The notes beneath the pieces were generated by a model. That model saw only the letters and a program-made list of their open reading frames with translations. It was not told the origin of the DNA and ran no database searches. The translations under genes were made by a program, and so were the position numbers. A DNA stretch of 64,000 nt from Caballeronia sp. Lep1P3 (lineage in GTDB: Bacteria; Pseudomonadota; Gammaproteobacteria; Burkholderiales; Burkholderiaceae). Location: assembly GCF_022879595.1 (NCBI RefSeq), contig NZ_CP084265.1:1736001-1800000 (forward strand), given 5' to 3'. Position 1 is the first letter of the stretch. Every line of letters starts with the position of its first letter. Shown piece by piece: positions 10,566 through 21,574 of this stretch.

Positions 10566-11728
10566 GACGGCCTCCGCGATTCGAGCACCCGCGCCACGGC
10601 TTCGGCCGCTCGCTGCGACGTGTTCTGGCGCAGCGCGATGTGCATGTCGGTGAAAATCTCGGTCAGGGTACGGCGGTTTGCGTCGTCGTTCAACTGTTTC
10701 AGCGTGGCGTCGGCGAGCGCTTCGGGTGTCGCGAAGTGCTGGAGAATTTCCGGCACGACGAAACGCCCCGCCAGAATGTTCGGCAAGCCCACGTAGGGCA
10801 AATACCCCTGCCGCTTCATGATCTGCCCGGTGAGCCAGGGCACCTTGTACGAAATCACCATCGGCTTCTTGAGCAGCGCGGCCTCCAGCGTGACCGTCCC
10901 GCTTTTCACGAGTATCGCGTCCGCGGCGGTCATGGCGGCTTGCGCGCGGCCATCGGTAATGGTCAGCGACAGGTGCGGATGCGCGGCCACGAGCGGCTGC
11001 AGCAACTCGCGCAGCGCCGGATTCGCGGCGGGCATCAGAAAACGCACGCCCGGCTCGCGAAGCTGCATCAGTTCCATCGCGTCGAAAAAGGTCGGGCCGA
11101 TCAGCGCGATCTCGGAACGGCGGCTGCCAGGAAGCACCGCGATCACCGGGCCGCCTTCCGTGATGCCCAGTTCACGCCGCGCGCCCGCGACATCCGGTTC
11201 GAGCGGGATTTCATCGGCGAGCGGATGGCCGACATAGCTCGCCTTCACGCCCGATTTTTCGAGCAGCGCCGTTTCGAACGGAAACACGCAGAGCATGTGA
11301 TCGACGGCCTTCACGATCTTCTTGATGCGCCCGCCGCGCCACGCCCAGATCGACGGACACACGAAATGCACCGTCGGAATGCCCGCTTCGCGCAGCGGCT
11401 GCTCCAGCCCGAAGTTGAAATCCGGCGCGTCCACGCCGATAAACACCGACGGCGGCTCCGCCAACAACTGGCGCTTGATTTCGTTGCGAATGCCGAGAAT
11501 TTCGGGAATGTGCCGCAGCGCTTCGACATAGCCGCGCACGGTGAGCTTGTCCATCGGCCAGTGCGCTTCGAAGCCCGCCGATGTCATGCGCGGCCCGCCG
11601 ATGCCGCTGTAACGCGTGCCGGCCGGCAGCCGCTCTTGCAGCCCTTTGAGCAGCGAAGCCGCGAGCAAGTCGCCGGAAGGCTCGCCCGCGACCATCGCGA
11701 TACGCGGTGCAGTGGTGATGAGCGTCAT
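10562..11728 (-). CDS. lpxB: Lipid-A-disaccharide synthase
   Basis: A GT19 glycosyltransferase that joins UDP-diacylglucosamine and lipid X to make the lipid A disaccharide at the inner membrane. The 388 residues start with [19 protein letters not shown] and include [13 protein letters not shown] and [13 protein letters not shown], the conserved GT-B loops; [18 protein letters not shown] lies in the C-terminal nucleotide-binding half. It sits 13 bases after lpxA and overlaps rnhB by four bases. No convincing Shine-Dalgarno is seen, so translation may be coupled to lpxA. Confidence 0.97.
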   Translation of the reverse strand: MTLITTAPRIAMVAGEPSGDLLAASLLKGLQERLPAGTRYSGIGGPRMTSAGFEAHWPMDKLTVRGYVEALRHIPEILGIRNEIKRQLLAEPPSVFIGVDAPDFNFGLEQPLREAGIPTVHFVCPSIWAWRGGRIKKIVKAVDHMLCVFPFETALLEKSGVKASYVGHPLADEIPLEPDVAGARRELGITEGGPVIAVLPGSRRSEIALIGPTFFDAMELMQLREPGVRFLMPAANPALRELLQPLVAAHPHLSLTITDGRAQAAMTAADAILVKSGTVTLEAALLKKPMVISYKVPWLTGQIMKRQGYLPYVGLPNILAGRFVVPEILQHFATPEALADATLKQLNDDANRRTLTEIFTDMHIALRQNTSQRAAEAVARVLESRRPS

Positions 11729-11741
11729 CTAGGAATTGCGT

Positions 11742-12530
11742 TCAGCGGATGATGCCGCGCTGCGACGTCGCGATGAAGTCGGTGAATGCCTTGACGGGTG
11801 CGTCGCCCTCGCCGCCCGCCGTGCTCAGTTCCCTGAGTTGCGCCTTGGCTTCCTCGAGCGACAGGCCGCTCTTGTAGACGATGCGATACGCCGAACGCAA
11901 CGCGGAAATGGCGTCGGGCGTGAAGCCACGGCGACGCAGGCCCTCCACGTTGATGCCGTGCGGCTCCGCCTTGTTGCCCGCCGCGATGACGAACGGCGGC
12001 ACGTCCTGCACGAGCGCGGACGCGCCGCCGAGCATCGAATGCGCGCCGATGCGCACGAACTGGTGCACGCCCGACATGCCGCCGACGATCGCGTGGTCGC
12101 CCACCGTGACGTGCCCCGCGAGCTGCGCGTTGCTCGACATGATGACGTTGTTGCCTAGACGGCAATCATGGCCGACATGCACGTAAGCCATGATCCAGCA
12201 GTCGTCGCCGATCGACGTCAAGCCCTGATCCTGCACCGTGCCGGTATGCAGCGTGGTGAATTCGCGGATGGTATTGCGGTCACCGATTTCCAGCCGCGTC
12301 GGCTCGTCCTTGTACTTCATGTCCTGCGGACGGCCGCCGACCGACGCGTAATGGCCGATGCGGTTATCGCGCCCGATGGTCGTGTGCCCCTCGATCACGC
12401 TATGCGAACCGATGGTCGTGCCCGCGCCGATGACGACATGCGCGCCGACGATCGCATACGGGCCGATCTCGACGGAATCGTCCAGTTGCGCGCCCGGCTC
12501 GATGATCGCGGTGGGGTGAATGATGGTCAT
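11742..12530 (-). CDS. lpxA: UDP-N-acetylglucosamine acyltransferase
   Basis: Catalyses the first step of lipid A synthesis, moving a 3-hydroxyacyl chain from ACP to UDP-GlcNAc. The 262-residue protein is a left-handed beta helix made of hexapeptide repeats ([34 protein letters not shown] and similar), with catalytic His121 in [11 protein letters not shown]. The ATG at 12530 gives the family N-terminus; a longer in-frame start at 12620 adds an unrelated Arg-rich segment. It follows fabZ by 56 bases and precedes lpxB by 13. Confidence 0.97.
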   Translation of the reverse strand: MTIIHPTAIIEPGAQLDDSVEIGPYAIVGAHVVIGAGTTIGSHSVIEGHTTIGRDNRIGHYASVGGRPQDMKYKDEPTRLEIGDRNTIREFTTLHTGTVQDQGLTSIGDDCWIMAYVHVGHDCRLGNNVIMSSNAQLAGHVTVGDHAIVGGMSGVHQFVRIGAHSMLGGASALVQDVPPFVIAAGNKAEPHGINVEGLRRRGFTPDAISALRSAYRIVYKSGLSLEEAKAQLRELSTAGGEGDAPVKAFTDFIATSQRGIIR

Positions 12531-12586
12531 GCGCCTCGCCTCTGAATGCTGTGTTTCCATGCCGCGTCGCCCGATTACGCGGGCGA

Positions 12587-13051
12587 TTACGCGCTCGCGT
12601 CCGTGTTCTTCACGGTACACATCAGCACGGCTTCCGCGGCCACCACGCCATCCACTTCGGCGCGCGCCTTGAACTTCCAGATGCCTCGCATGTACCGTTC
12701 GAAGTCGACGTTGAGGATCAGTTGATCGCCCGGCTCCACCACGCGCTTGAAGCGCGCGCCATCGATGCCGACGAAGTAATACAGCGTGGTCGTCGGATCG
12801 TGCGGCTCTTCGGCGAAAGTGAGGAGCGCCGCGGTTTGCGCGAGCGCTTCGAGAATCAGCACGCCGGGCATCACGGGCCGCGTCGGGAAGTGTCCCTGGA
12901 AAAACGGCTCGTTGATCGTCACGTTCTTCAGCGCTTTGATGCTCTTGTGCGGCTCGAGTTCGAGCACGCGGTCCACGAGCAGGATCGGATAGCGATGCGG
13001 CAGCAGCGTGAGGATCTTATGGATATCGAGGTTGATTTTTTCTGTGCTCAT
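12587..13051 (-). CDS. fabZ: 3-hydroxyacyl-ACP dehydratase FabZ
   Basis: A 154-residue hot-dog fold dehydratase of type II fatty acid synthesis. The catalytic His54 and Glu68 are visible in [20 protein letters not shown]. The start [20 protein letters not shown] matches the family, although an ATG five codons upstream is also in frame. Placed between lpxD and lpxA, it competes with LpxA and LpxD for hydroxyacyl-ACP, so co-expression balances phospholipid against lipid A. Confidence 0.97.
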   Translation of the reverse strand: MSTEKINLDIHKILTLLPHRYPILLVDRVLELEPHKSIKALKNVTINEPFFQGHFPTRPVMPGVLILEALAQTAALLTFAEEPHDPTTTLYYFVGIDGARFKRVVEPGDQLILNVDFERYMRGIWKFKARAEVDGVVAAEAVLMCTVKNTDASA

Positions 13052-13171
13052 GGTCGTTCTGCTCACGCGCGTCTCGTGCGCGATAGTGACTGCGGACGCC
13101 GTGCGCCCGCGTGAAAAACTGTCCTTGTGTCGCCCGGTGATTGCGTGCGCGCCGGCTATGCGGCCAGGCGC

Positions 13172-14263
13172 TCAGGCATCATCGCTCTTTTTGTCGTCCA
13201 GCGCGGCTTCGAGCGCCTTGATGCGATCGCGCAGCTTGTCCAGATTGCGCACGAGCGCCGCGCTCTTGTTCCAGTCGGCGTGGCTCACCGCGGGGAACGC
13301 GCTCGTGTACATGCCGGGCTTGTTGAGCGATTTCGACACGCCCGACTGCGCGGTGACGATCACGTAATCCGCCAGCGTGACGTGACCCGCGATGCCCACT
13401 GCCCCGCCGATCATGCAATGCCGCCCGATGTTCGTGCTGCCCGCGATGCCCGAGCAACCGGCGATGACCGTGTACGCGCCGATGCGGCAGTTGTGTCCGA
13501 TCTGCACCAGATTGTCGATCTTCACGCTTTCTTCGATGACCGTATCGGCCATTGCGCCGCGATCGATCGTCGTATTCGCGCCGATTTCCACGTCGTCGCC
13601 GATATTCACCGCGCCGACCTGCGGAATCTTCACCCAGCTTCCGGTGCGCGCATCGCCTTCACCGACGAAATCCGGCGCGAATCCGAAACCGTCCGCGCCG
13701 ATCACCGAGCCCGCGTGAACGATCACGCGCGCGCCCAACTTGCAACCATGATAGACGGTGACGTTGGGATACAGATGCACATCATCGCCGAGCGTCACGC
13801 CGCGGCCAATCGAAACGCCCGCGTTCAGCTTCACGCGCTCGCCGACGACCGCGCCCGCTTCCACGCTGACGTGCGGCCCGATGACCGCGCTCGCCGCGAC
13901 TTTCGCGGCCGGATCGATGTACGCGGTCGGATGCACGCCCGGTATCGCTTTCGGCGCCGTCAGATCGATGAACGCCTGCGCGACGCGCGCGAAATAGGCG
14001 TAAGGATTCGGCGTGACGATGAAATTACTGTCCGCGCGCGGCGTCGCGAGCTTGTCGAGATCCGCGCGCGAAATGAGGACGGCGCCCGCGCGGGTCGTTT
14101 CGACCTGCGGCAGATACTTCTGATTCGCGAGGAACGCGAGCTGCGCGGGCCCGGCCTTGTCGAGCGGCGCAAGGCCTTCGACGCGATGCGCGCCCTGGCC
14201 GACCACCTCGCCGCCAAAGCGCTTGACCAGTTCGTCGAGCGTGATCGCCATGCCTGATGCCAT
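13172..14263 (-). CDS. lpxD: UDP-3-O-acylglucosamine N-acyltransferase
   Basis: Adds the second hydroxyacyl chain in lipid A synthesis. The 363 residues comprise an N-terminal uridine-binding domain ([30 protein letters not shown]), a left-handed hexapeptide beta helix from about residue 108, and a C-terminal helix ending [15 protein letters not shown]. The catalytic His257 is in [18 protein letters not shown] at 14275-14280 lies 11 bases before the ATG at 14263 and 23 before an alternative ATG at 14251, so I chose 14263. It follows ompH by 18 bases. Confidence 0.96.
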   Translation of the reverse strand: MASGMAITLDELVKRFGGEVVGQGAHRVEGLAPLDKAGPAQLAFLANQKYLPQVETTRAGAVLISRADLDKLATPRADSNFIVTPNPYAYFARVAQAFIDLTAPKAIPGVHPTAYIDPAAKVAASAVIGPHVSVEAGAVVGERVKLNAGVSIGRGVTLGDDVHLYPNVTVYHGCKLGARVIVHAGSVIGADGFGFAPDFVGEGDARTGSWVKIPQVGAVNIGDDVEIGANTTIDRGAMADTVIEESVKIDNLVQIGHNCRIGAYTVIAGCSGIAGSTNIGRHCMIGGAVGIAGHVTLADYVIVTAQSGVSKSLNKPGMYTSAFPAVSHADWNKSAALVRNLDKLRDRIKALEAALDDKKSDDA

Positions 14264-14281
14264 GCGTATGAGAACTCCTCG

Positions 14282-14845
14282 TCAGTTCGGGCTCGCGCCG
14301 CCGTTCTGCGTCGTGGCTGCGAGCGCCTTCAGCACCTGATCGGTAATGTCGATGCGCGGGCTCACGTAGACCGCTTCCTGCACGATCAGATCGTAATGCT
14401 GCTGCTCGGCAATCTGCTTGATGACCTTGTTCGCGCGATCCAGCACCGCCGCCAGTTCTTCGTTGCGGCGCTGATTGAGGTCTTCGCGGAATTCACGCTG
14501 CTTGCGCTGGAAGTCGGTGTCGAGCTGCGCGAGATCGCGTTGACGCGCGGCGCGGTCGGTCGGCGCCATCGACGGGCCGTTCTTGTCGATGTTGTCCGAC
14601 ATCGCCTTGAGCCGCTGCGCCATGTCCTGCAGCGCCTTGTCGCGCTTGGAGAACTCCTGTTCCAGCTTCGTCTGCGCGGCCTTCGCCGCCGACGACTCGC
14701 GCAGGATGCGATCGGAATTGACCGCTGCGATGCGCGCTTCCTGAGCGTCCGCTTTCGCGACCGCGCCCAGGCCGAGGACCATCGACAACGCGAGCGCGAG
14801 CGCCGCATGTTTCGAAAGCTTACCGGTTCGCAAAGTGTTCCTCAC
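14282..14845 (-). CDS. OmpH/Skp periplasmic chaperone
   Basis: A 187-residue Skp-like chaperone that holds unfolded outer-membrane proteins in the periplasm. A signal peptide covers about residues 1-35 (hydrophobic ALALALSMVLGLGAVAKADA, cleavage after ADA). The mature part is a long charged coiled coil with KLEQEFSKRDKALQDMAQRL and FQRKQREFREDLNQRRNEEL, then the trimerisation segment IAEQQHYDLIVQEAVYVSP. It lies between bamA and lpxD, the usual place for the skp gene. Confidence 0.95.
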   Translation of the reverse strand: MRNTLRTGKLSKHAALALALSMVLGLGAVAKADAQEARIAAVNSDRILRESSAAKAAQTKLEQEFSKRDKALQDMAQRLKAMSDNIDKNGPSMAPTDRAARQRDLAQLDTDFQRKQREFREDLNQRRNEELAAVLDRANKVIKQIAEQQHYDLIVQEAVYVSPRIDITDQVLKALAATTQNGGASPN

Positions 14846-14887
14846 GTTACGTCGAAATAATGAAGTTCGTTCGCGTCACGCGTCCGC

Positions 14888-17200
14888 TTAGAACGCTGTA
14901 CCGATCTGGAACTGGAACTTCTGGTACTGGTCGCCCGTATGCTTCTGCAGCGGGAAGCCGAGGCTCAGTTTCAGCGGGCCGATCGGCGAAATCCACGCGA
15001 GACCCAGACCGTAGCCGTAGCGCAGCCCGTTCGCGCCCGAAGTCGTGCCGCCCTGGTTCGGATCGCCCCAGACGTTACCGGCATCGAGGAACGTGAACAC
15101 GCGCAGCGTGCGGTCGTAGCCCGTGCCCGGCAACGGGAACGTCAGTTCGATATTGCCGACCGCCATGCGCGAACCGCCGATCGGGTCGTTCGTCTTCGAG
15201 TCGCGCGGACCGAGCGAACTCGGCGAGTAGCCGCGCACCGAACCGATACCGCCCGCGTAGTAGTTCTTGAAGATAGGGTACGTCTGCCCGTCCAGGCCCT
15301 TGCCGTAGCCGCCTTGCAGGTTGAAGCCGAGCACGAAGCCGCGCGCGAACGAGTAGTAGTACTGGAACTGCGCGTCGAACTTCGCGTAGGTCGTGTTGCC
15401 GAGCGGCGTGCCGTATTCCGCGTTCGACTGCAGGTAGTACCCGCGGCTCGGAACCAGCGCGCTGTCGCGATTGTCGCGCGACCAGCCCACCGTCAACGGA
15501 TAGTTGTTCACCACGCGTCCGAACTCGTGGACGTAGTTGATGTACGACTGCGGCGTCGACGAATCGGTGTCCATCGTGTTCTGCTCGGCGCCAACGCCGA
15601 AGAACACCGTGTCCTGCTCCGAGAACGGGATGCCGAACTTCGTGTCGGCGCCCATCGTCACGATCTTGAAGCTCGAATCCGTCGAGTAGTAGAGCGGCTG
15701 ATACGTGCGGTAGTAGGCGTCCGTAATGCGCTTGATGCCGTCGATGGTGAAGTACGGATCGACTTGCGTGACGGTCAGCGTGCGGTACGTCTTCGCCGTA
15801 TTCACGTTGACGGAAAGGCTCGTGCCCGAACCGAACACGTTGTCCTGCGACACGCCCGCCGAGAGCACCACCTTGTCCGTCGACGAGAAGCCCGCGCCCA
15901 GCGTGATCGCGCCGGTCGGCTTTTCGGCCACCTTGACGTCGACGTCCACCTGGTCGTTCGTGCCTTCGACCGGCGACGTGGTGACATCCACGTCCGTGAA
16001 GTAGCCGAGACGATTGACGCGGTCCTTCGACAGCGCGAGGCGGCTCGAATCGAACCAGGAGCTTTCGAGCTGGCGCATTTCGCGGCGCACCACTTCATCG
16101 CGCGTGCGCGTATTGCCGACGATGTTCACGCGACGCACATACACGCGGCGGCTCGGGTCCACCTGCAGCGTCAGCGCCACGGTGTGATGCGCCTGGTCGA
16201 TCTCCGGCTGCGCGTTGACCTGAGCGAACGCATAGCCGTATTCGCCGAGCTTGTCGACGATGGCCTTCGTGGTGGCCTGCAGCTTTTCAGCCGAGAACAG
16301 TTGCCCCGGCTTCACGGTGATGAGCTTGTTGAGCTCGGCTTCGCGGTCGAGCAGATTGCCCGAGAGCTTCACGCTGCTGACCTTGTACGGCTCGCCTTCG
16401 TGCACGGCGACCGTCAGGTACATGTCCTTCTTGTCCGGCGAAATCGACACCTGCGTGGAGTCGATGCTGAACTCCAGGTAGCCGTGATTCAGATAATACG
16501 AGCGGACGTTCTCGAGGTCGCCCGTCAGTTTCTCTTTCGCGTAGAGATCGCTCTTGGTGTACCAGGAGAACCAGTTCGGCGTCGAAAGCTGCATCTCGCC
16601 GAGCAGCGTGCCCGTGCTGACCGCCTTGTTGCCGACGAAGTTGATCTGGCGAATCTTCGCGCTCGGGCCTTCGGCCACCGAGAAAAGAATCGACACGCGG
16701 TTGCGGTCCACCGGCGTGACCGTCGTCGTGACTTCCGCCGCGTAGTAGCCGCGCGTCAGGTACTGGCGCTTGAGTTCCTGCTCGGCCTTGTCGAGCAGCG
16801 ACTTGTCGTACGAGCGGCCCTGCGAGAGACCCACCGAACGCAGCGCCTTGGTGATCGTATCTTTGTCGAATTCGTGCAGGCCCGAGAATTCGATGTCCGA
16901 GATGGCCGGCCGCTCCTGTACCTGCACCACCACGACGTTGCCTTCCGTTGCGACCTGGACGTCGTTGAAGAAGCCCGTTGCGTACAGCGCGCGAATCGCT
17001 TCGGAGGCCTTGTCGTCGGTGAACGTGTCGCCTTGCTTGATCGGCAGGTAAGCGAATACGGAGCCCGGCTCGATGCGTTGAAGACCTTCGATCCGGATAT
17101 CCTGCACGACGAACGGCGTGGTGGCGTGTGCCGCCATGCCCGTTGCGGCGAGCGCCGCGGCCACAGCCGACTTAGGAACAAAGCGATGAGGTTTGAACAA
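14888..17200 (-). CDS. bamA: Outer-membrane protein assembly factor BamA
   Basis: The central component of the BAM complex, which inserts beta-barrel proteins into the outer membrane. The 770 residues comprise a signal peptide (about 1-26, ending GMAAHA), five POTRA domains (about 28-425, the first starting FVVQDIRIEGLQRIEPGSVF), and a 16-strand barrel. The lid motif is recognisable as GGIGSVRGYSPSSLGPRD (contains the VRGY/F motif of loop 6). The last residue is Phe (FQFQIGTAF), the expected outer-membrane signature. rseP lies 76 bases upstream and ompH 42 bases downstream. Confidence 0.98.
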   Translation of the reverse strand: MFKPHRFVPKSAVAAALAATGMAAHATTPFVVQDIRIEGLQRIEPGSVFAYLPIKQGDTFTDDKASEAIRALYATGFFNDVQVATEGNVVVVQVQERPAISDIEFSGLHEFDKDTITKALRSVGLSQGRSYDKSLLDKAEQELKRQYLTRGYYAAEVTTTVTPVDRNRVSILFSVAEGPSAKIRQINFVGNKAVSTGTLLGEMQLSTPNWFSWYTKSDLYAKEKLTGDLENVRSYYLNHGYLEFSIDSTQVSISPDKKDMYLTVAVHEGEPYKVSSVKLSGNLLDREAELNKLITVKPGQLFSAEKLQATTKAIVDKLGEYGYAFAQVNAQPEIDQAHHTVALTLQVDPSRRVYVRRVNIVGNTRTRDEVVRREMRQLESSWFDSSRLALSKDRVNRLGYFTDVDVTTSPVEGTNDQVDVDVKVAEKPTGAITLGAGFSSTDKVVLSAGVSQDNVFGSGTSLSVNVNTAKTYRTLTVTQVDPYFTIDGIKRITDAYYRTYQPLYYSTDSSFKIVTMGADTKFGIPFSEQDTVFFGVGAEQNTMDTDSSTPQSYINYVHEFGRVVNNYPLTVGWSRDNRDSALVPSRGYYLQSNAEYGTPLGNTTYAKFDAQFQYYYSFARGFVLGFNLQGGYGKGLDGQTYPIFKNYYAGGIGSVRGYSPSSLGPRDSKTNDPIGGSRMAVGNIELTFPLPGTGYDRTLRVFTFLDAGNVWGDPNQGGTTSGANGLRYGYGLGLAWISPIGPLKLSLGFPLQKHTGDQYQKFQFQIGTAF

Positions 17201-17276
17201 CGTGCTTCCCCAGTATTAAAGCTGCATTCGTTCCGGCGGGCGCTTCGCGAGCGCCGCCAGAAATTATCAAAGTGGA

Positions 17277-18659
17277 TCAGAAACGGATCAGGCGCGTGAG
17301 GTCGTTGAACAGCGCGATCATCGACAGAGCGACGATGCAGACCAACCCCGCCCGCTGCAGAACCAGCTGCCAGCGATCGGACACCGCCTTGCCGGTAACG
17401 GCTTCAACCAAATAATATAACAGATGCCCACCGTCCAGAACCGGAATCGGTAACAAGTTCAACACACCCAGACTGATGCTCACGAGCGCCAGAAACGACA
17501 CGAACGCCGTCACGCCGAGCCGCGCGCTCTTGCCCGCGTAGTCCGCGATGGTCACGGGCCCTGAGAGGTTCTTGAGCGACGCTTCCCCGACGATCATCCG
17601 CCCGAACATGCGCAGCGAGTACACGCTGATGTCCCATGTGCGGTTCACGCCGAGACGCAGGCTTTCGATCGGGCCGTAACGCACGTCGACCGTCGGCAAC
17701 TGGTTGGCGAGCGCCGCGCCGATGCGCCCGATGTCTTTGCCCGTCGACGCGTCGCGTTTCACGTCCGGCACGATCTGCACCGACTCGCTTTTGATGCCGT
17801 TGCCCGCGCCGCGTTCGATCAGAAGCGTGACTGGTTTGCCGCCGTGCGCCTTCACGTAGTCGATGAAGCTCGTGGCGTTATCGACCGCGCGGCCGTCGAT
17901 CGCGCGCAGCTTGTCGCCGGCGGCGAGCCCGCTCTTCTGCGCCGCGCTGCCCGGCTCGACGCCCGCGACCGTCAGCGTGCCGCCGCCCGGCGCAAAGCCG
18001 AGCTTGTCCATGAAGTCCTGATCGGCGTCCGGGTCGGTGATGCCCGCGACGCTGACCGGAAAGTCGAACGTGCCTTCGTGCGTCTTCGCCGTCAGCACGA
18101 TGCGCCGATGATCGAACGACGCATCGAGCAGCTTCCAGCGCAGGTCGGACCACGAGCGGATGGGGTGTGTCTCGCCGCCTTGCGAATCGCGCATCGACAC
18201 GATCTTCTCGCCGCCTTCGAAGCCTGCGCGCGCGGCTGCCGTGCCGGGCGCGGGCGCGGAGACAATCGCCTGCGGCTCCGTCACGCCGCCCGCGAACACC
18301 GCGGAAAAGAGCGCGATCGCGAGCAGAAAATTCGCGGCCGGTCCAGCCACGACGATGGCGATGCGCTTGATGACCGGCTGCCGGTTGAACGCGCGCGGCA
18401 GGTCTTCCGGCGCAATGCCGTCTTCCGCTTCGCGCTCGTCGAGCATCTTCACGTAGCCGCCGAGCGGCAGCGCGGAGATCGTCCATTCGACGCCCGTTTT
18501 CCTGCTGACCCAGCGCACGAGCGGCTTGCCGAAGCCCACCGAAAAGCGCAGCACCTTCACGCCGCACATTCGGGCGACGCTGTAGTGACCGAATTCGTGG
18601 ACGACGACGAGCACGCCTATCGCGACGACGAAGGCGACGATTTCGGTCAGGAAGTTCAT
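17277..18659 (-). CDS. rseP: Site-2 intramembrane metalloprotease RseP
   Basis: Cleaves anti-sigma factor RseA in the inner membrane to release the envelope-stress sigma factor. The zinc site HEFGH is at residues 21-25 in the first helix, and the third ligand lies in PVLDGGHLLYYLVEA near the C-terminus. Two PDZ domains lie between the catalytic helices, with AAARAGFEGGEKI and AAQKSGLAAGDKLRAIDGR as their cores. The ATG at 18659 gives the family N-terminus MNFLTEIVAF, 460 residues. It lies 7 bases after dxr and precedes bamA. Confidence 0.96.
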   Translation of the reverse strand: MNFLTEIVAFVVAIGVLVVVHEFGHYSVARMCGVKVLRFSVGFGKPLVRWVSRKTGVEWTISALPLGGYVKMLDEREAEDGIAPEDLPRAFNRQPVIKRIAIVVAGPAANFLLAIALFSAVFAGGVTEPQAIVSAPAPGTAAARAGFEGGEKIVSMRDSQGGETHPIRSWSDLRWKLLDASFDHRRIVLTAKTHEGTFDFPVSVAGITDPDADQDFMDKLGFAPGGGTLTVAGVEPGSAAQKSGLAAGDKLRAIDGRAVDNATSFIDYVKAHGGKPVTLLIERGAGNGIKSESVQIVPDVKRDASTGKDIGRIGAALANQLPTVDVRYGPIESLRLGVNRTWDISVYSLRMFGRMIVGEASLKNLSGPVTIADYAGKSARLGVTAFVSFLALVSISLGVLNLLPIPVLDGGHLLYYLVEAVTGKAVSDRWQLVLQRAGLVCIVALSMIALFNDLTRLIRF

Positions 18660-18666
18660 GACGGCC

Positions 18667-19884
18667 TCAATGGGCGATGGGTTCGGCGCCGGACGCGCTC
18701 GCAGTGAGTTCCGCGACGAAACCGGACGCGAGACGGCGCGCGTTCGCATCGGCGGCGATGACGTCGTCGAGCGTGGCGGCGCTCGCGTTCGGCAGCGCGT
18801 TCAGCACGCGCTCCACGACGCCGCCGATCGACATGAATCCGATGCGGCGCGCGAGGAAGGCTTCGACGGCGATTTCGTTCGCGGCGTTCAGTGCGGCGCT
18901 CGCGGTGCCGCCCGCTTCGAGCGCTTCGATGGCAAGCGCGAGGCACGGAAAGCGCGCGAAGTCCGGCTTCTCGAACGTGAGCGATGCGATTTGCGCCAGG
19001 TCGAGCGGCGCGACGCCCGAATCGACGCGCTCAGGGAACGCCAGCGCGTGCGCGATGGGCGTGCGCATGTCCGGATTGCCGAGCTGCGCGAGCACGGAGC
19101 CGTCGGCGTAGGACACCATCGAATGGATCACGCTCTGAGGATGAATCAGCACTTCGATGCGCGAACCGGGCACATTGAAGAGCCAGTGCGCTTCGATCAC
19201 TTCCAGACCCTTGTTCATCATCGTCGCGGAATCGACGGAGATTTTGCGGCCCATCGCCCAGTTCGGATGCTTGCAGGCTTCGTCGGGCGTGACGTCGACG
19301 AGCGTGGCCGGCTCACGCGTGCGGAACGGGCCGCCCGACGCGGTCAGAATGATCTTGGAGACACCGCCGTGGAGTTGCGCCTCCTTCTCGCCGCAAGGCG
19401 GCAGGCACTGGAACACGGCGTTGTGCTCGCTGTCGACCGGCAGCAGGACGGCGCCGTTGTCGCGCACCGCGTCCATGAAGATCTGCCCGGACATGACGAG
19501 CGCTTCCTTGTTCGCCAGCAAAATGCGCTTGCCGGCGCGGGCTGCCGCGAGACTGGGCGCGAGGCCCGCTGCGCCGACGATCGCCGCGACGACCGTATCG
19601 CACTGCGAAGAACGCGCCACGTCGACGAGCGCGTCGGGACCGTGCGTCACCTCGGTCTTGCAGCCGGCCGCGCGCAATGCCGCGGCCACGCGCGCGGCGG
19701 TTTCGGCGTCGCCGACGACCGCCACTTCGGGCGCAAATCGCAAGCATTGCGCGACGAGCTTGTCGCCGTTTCGGTGAGCGGTGAGCGCGTAGACCGAGAA
19801 CCGGTCGGGATGCCGCGCCACGACGTCGAGCGTGCTGTCGCCGATCGAGCCCGTGGAGCCGAGCAATGTAAGACGTTTTTGCAT
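18667..19884 (-). CDS. dxr: 1-deoxy-D-xylulose 5-phosphate reductoisomerase
   Basis: Second enzyme of the MEP isoprenoid pathway, converting DXP to 2-C-methyl-D-erythritol 4-phosphate with NADPH. The NADPH loop [13 protein letters not shown] starts at residue 9. The metal and substrate motif is [17 protein letters not shown], and GKKI-type catalytic-lid residues appear as [11 protein letters not shown], with [18 protein letters not shown] downstream. The length of 405 is slightly above the usual 398. The gene sits between cdsA (19 bases upstream) and rseP. Confidence 0.97.
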   Translation of the reverse strand: MQKRLTLLGSTGSIGDSTLDVVARHPDRFSVYALTAHRNGDKLVAQCLRFAPEVAVVGDAETAARVAAALRAAGCKTEVTHGPDALVDVARSSQCDTVVAAIVGAAGLAPSLAAARAGKRILLANKEALVMSGQIFMDAVRDNGAVLLPVDSEHNAVFQCLPPCGEKEAQLHGGVSKIILTASGGPFRTREPATLVDVTPDEACKHPNWAMGRKISVDSATMMNKGLEVIEAHWLFNVPGSRIEVLIHPQSVIHSMVSYADGSVLAQLGNPDMRTPIAHALAFPERVDSGVAPLDLAQIASLTFEKPDFARFPCLALAIEALEAGGTASAALNAANEIAVEAFLARRIGFMSIGGVVERVLNALPNASAATLDDVIAADANARRLASGFVAELTASASGAEPIAH

Positions 19885-19903
19885 GAATTCTTCTCTAGCC
19901 GAA

Positions 19904-20716
19904 TCAGCCGAGCATCAACAAGGCAATCGGCAATACAGGCAATAGTGCGTCGATGCGGTCGAGCACCCCGCCGTGGCCGGGCAGAAGACCGCTCGAATCC
20001 TTCACGCCCGCCTGGCGCTTCAGGAGCGATTCGAACAGATCGCCGACCACGCTGAACGCGACGAGCACGGTCAGCGCGACCAGCGCGCGCGCCCAGCCGA
20101 GATGTCCGACGAATGCGGTGAACAAAGTCGGCGCGTACAGGCCGGTGGCGGCAGCCAGCGAGCCGATCACCATGACGGCCAACCAGCCGCCCATTGCGCC
20201 TTCCCACGTTTTGCCGGGACTGATCGACGGCGCGAGCTTGTGGCGGCCCAATGCTTTTCCGGCGAAGTATGCGCCTATGTCCGCCAGCCAGACGACTAGT
20301 AGAAGCGATAGCACAAAAGCCACGCCGACCGTGCGCGCCGCGACAACGGCGTGCCAGCACGCGACGAACACGACGATCCCGGCGAACAGCAAAAATGCGC
20401 GCCACGCGCCGCCCGCGAGCACCGGCTTACGCAAGAGCGCATAAGGCCCCGCCAGCACCCAGAAAATCGCGGCCATCTGAAACACCGCTTTCGGCGCGAC
20501 GCCGAGATAGGTGCTGAAAATGAGTGCGAGTCCCGCGACCAGCGCATAAGCCACCGGGCCGGCGCCGTTGAGCTTGAGCAGGCGCCCCCACTCCCACGCC
20601 GCGAACACGACGACGAACCCGATCAGCGCGCCGAAGGCGCCGATCGGCGCAAACAGCGTGACTGGCACGAGGATCGCGAGGAGGACGATTGCCGTGATGA
20701 CACGCGTCTTTAGCAT
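19904..20716 (-). CDS. cdsA: Phosphatidate cytidylyltransferase
   Basis: Makes CDP-diacylglycerol from phosphatidic acid and CTP at the inner membrane, the branch point of phospholipid synthesis. The 270 residues form about eight membrane helices. The CDS signature lies in the C-terminal third as [20 protein letters not shown], with metal-binding Asp residues. [12 protein letters not shown], a second conserved cytosolic loop, precedes it. Its start overlaps the uppS end by 7 bases, so the two are coupled. Confidence 0.95.
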   Translation of the reverse strand: MLKTRVITAIVLLAILVPVTLFAPIGAFGALIGFVVVFAAWEWGRLLKLNGAGPVAYALVAGLALIFSTYLGVAPKAVFQMAAIFWVLAGPYALLRKPVLAGGAWRAFLLFAGIVVFVACWHAVVAARTVGVAFVLSLLLVVWLADIGAYFAGKALGRHKLAPSISPGKTWEGAMGGWLAVMVIGSLAAATGLYAPTLFTAFVGHLGWARALVALTVLVAFSVVGDLFESLLKRQAGVKDSSGLLPGHGGVLDRIDALLPVLPIALLMLG

Positions 20717-21492
20717 GAAAGGGTGTCGGCCTTCTGCGATTGGGAAGCGAGTTGCGCGCTGGTGCGCCCGAAGCGGCGCTCACGGTCGCCATACGATGCG
20801 ATCGCGCGGTCGAGCGCGTCGGCGTCGAAATCGGGCCAGTAGGTATCGGTGAAATAGAACTCGGTGTAGGCAAGCTGCCACAGCAGGAAATTGCTGATGC
20901 GCTGCTCGCCGCCCGTGCGGATGAAGAGATCCGGCTCGGGCGCGTAAGCCATCGCGAGATGTTCGGCAAAGGACTCGTCGTCCACGCGCGCGGGCGTGCC
21001 CTGTTCGAGCGATTGCGCGATGAGCTTTTTCGTCGCCTGCATGATGTCCCAGCGCCCGCCGTAATTGGCGGCGATGGTGAGCGTCAGGCGCGTATTGCGT
21101 GCGGTCTTGGTTTCGGCGCGCTGAATGAGCGCACGGATGCGGTCATCGAACATCGCAACGTCGCCGACCACGCGCAGACGGATGCCGTTCGCGTGCAGCT
21201 TGCCGATTTCGCGCTCGAGCGCGGTCACGAACAGGCGCATCAGAAACGACACTTCTTCCGTTGGACGGCGCCAGTTCTCGGAACTGAACGCGAAGAGCGT
21301 CACGAACTCGACGCCGCGCCGCGCGCAGCTTTCGACGGTGGCGCGCACGGCATCCACGCCGCGCGTATGACCGGCGACGCGCGGCAAACGCCGCTCGGTC
21401 GCCCAACGGCCATTGCCGTCCATGATGATCGCGACGTGGCGCGGGACAGCCGCGACATCGGGCACGCGAACGGTAGAGCTGGTATAGGTCAT
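20710..21492 (-). CDS. uppS: Undecaprenyl diphosphate synthase (cis-prenyltransferase)
   Basis: Condenses eight isopentenyl units onto farnesyl diphosphate to make the C55 lipid carrier for peptidoglycan and LPS. The catalytic Asp25 is in [13 protein letters not shown]. Further conserved motifs are [29 protein letters not shown] and the C-terminal [19 protein letters not shown]. The ATG at 21492 gives 260 residues and the expected N-terminus; a start 17 codons upstream adds nothing recognisable. It precedes cdsA with a 7-base overlap. Confidence 0.96.
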   Translation of the reverse strand: MTYTSSTVRVPDVAAVPRHVAIIMDGNGRWATERRLPRVAGHTRGVDAVRATVESCARRGVEFVTLFAFSSENWRRPTEEVSFLMRLFVTALEREIGKLHANGIRLRVVGDVAMFDDRIRALIQRAETKTARNTRLTLTIAANYGGRWDIMQATKKLIAQSLEQGTPARVDDESFAEHLAMAYAPEPDLFIRTGGEQRISNFLLWQLAYTEFYFTDTYWPDFDADALDRAIASYGDRERRFGRTSAQLASQSQKADTLSC

Positions 21493-21574
21493 GGCCGCTG
21501 AATCTTGTAATCGACGGGAAGTGAAACGCCAGCCTGCGGGCATGAGCGCGCGGCCGGCAGGACCGGTTACGGCC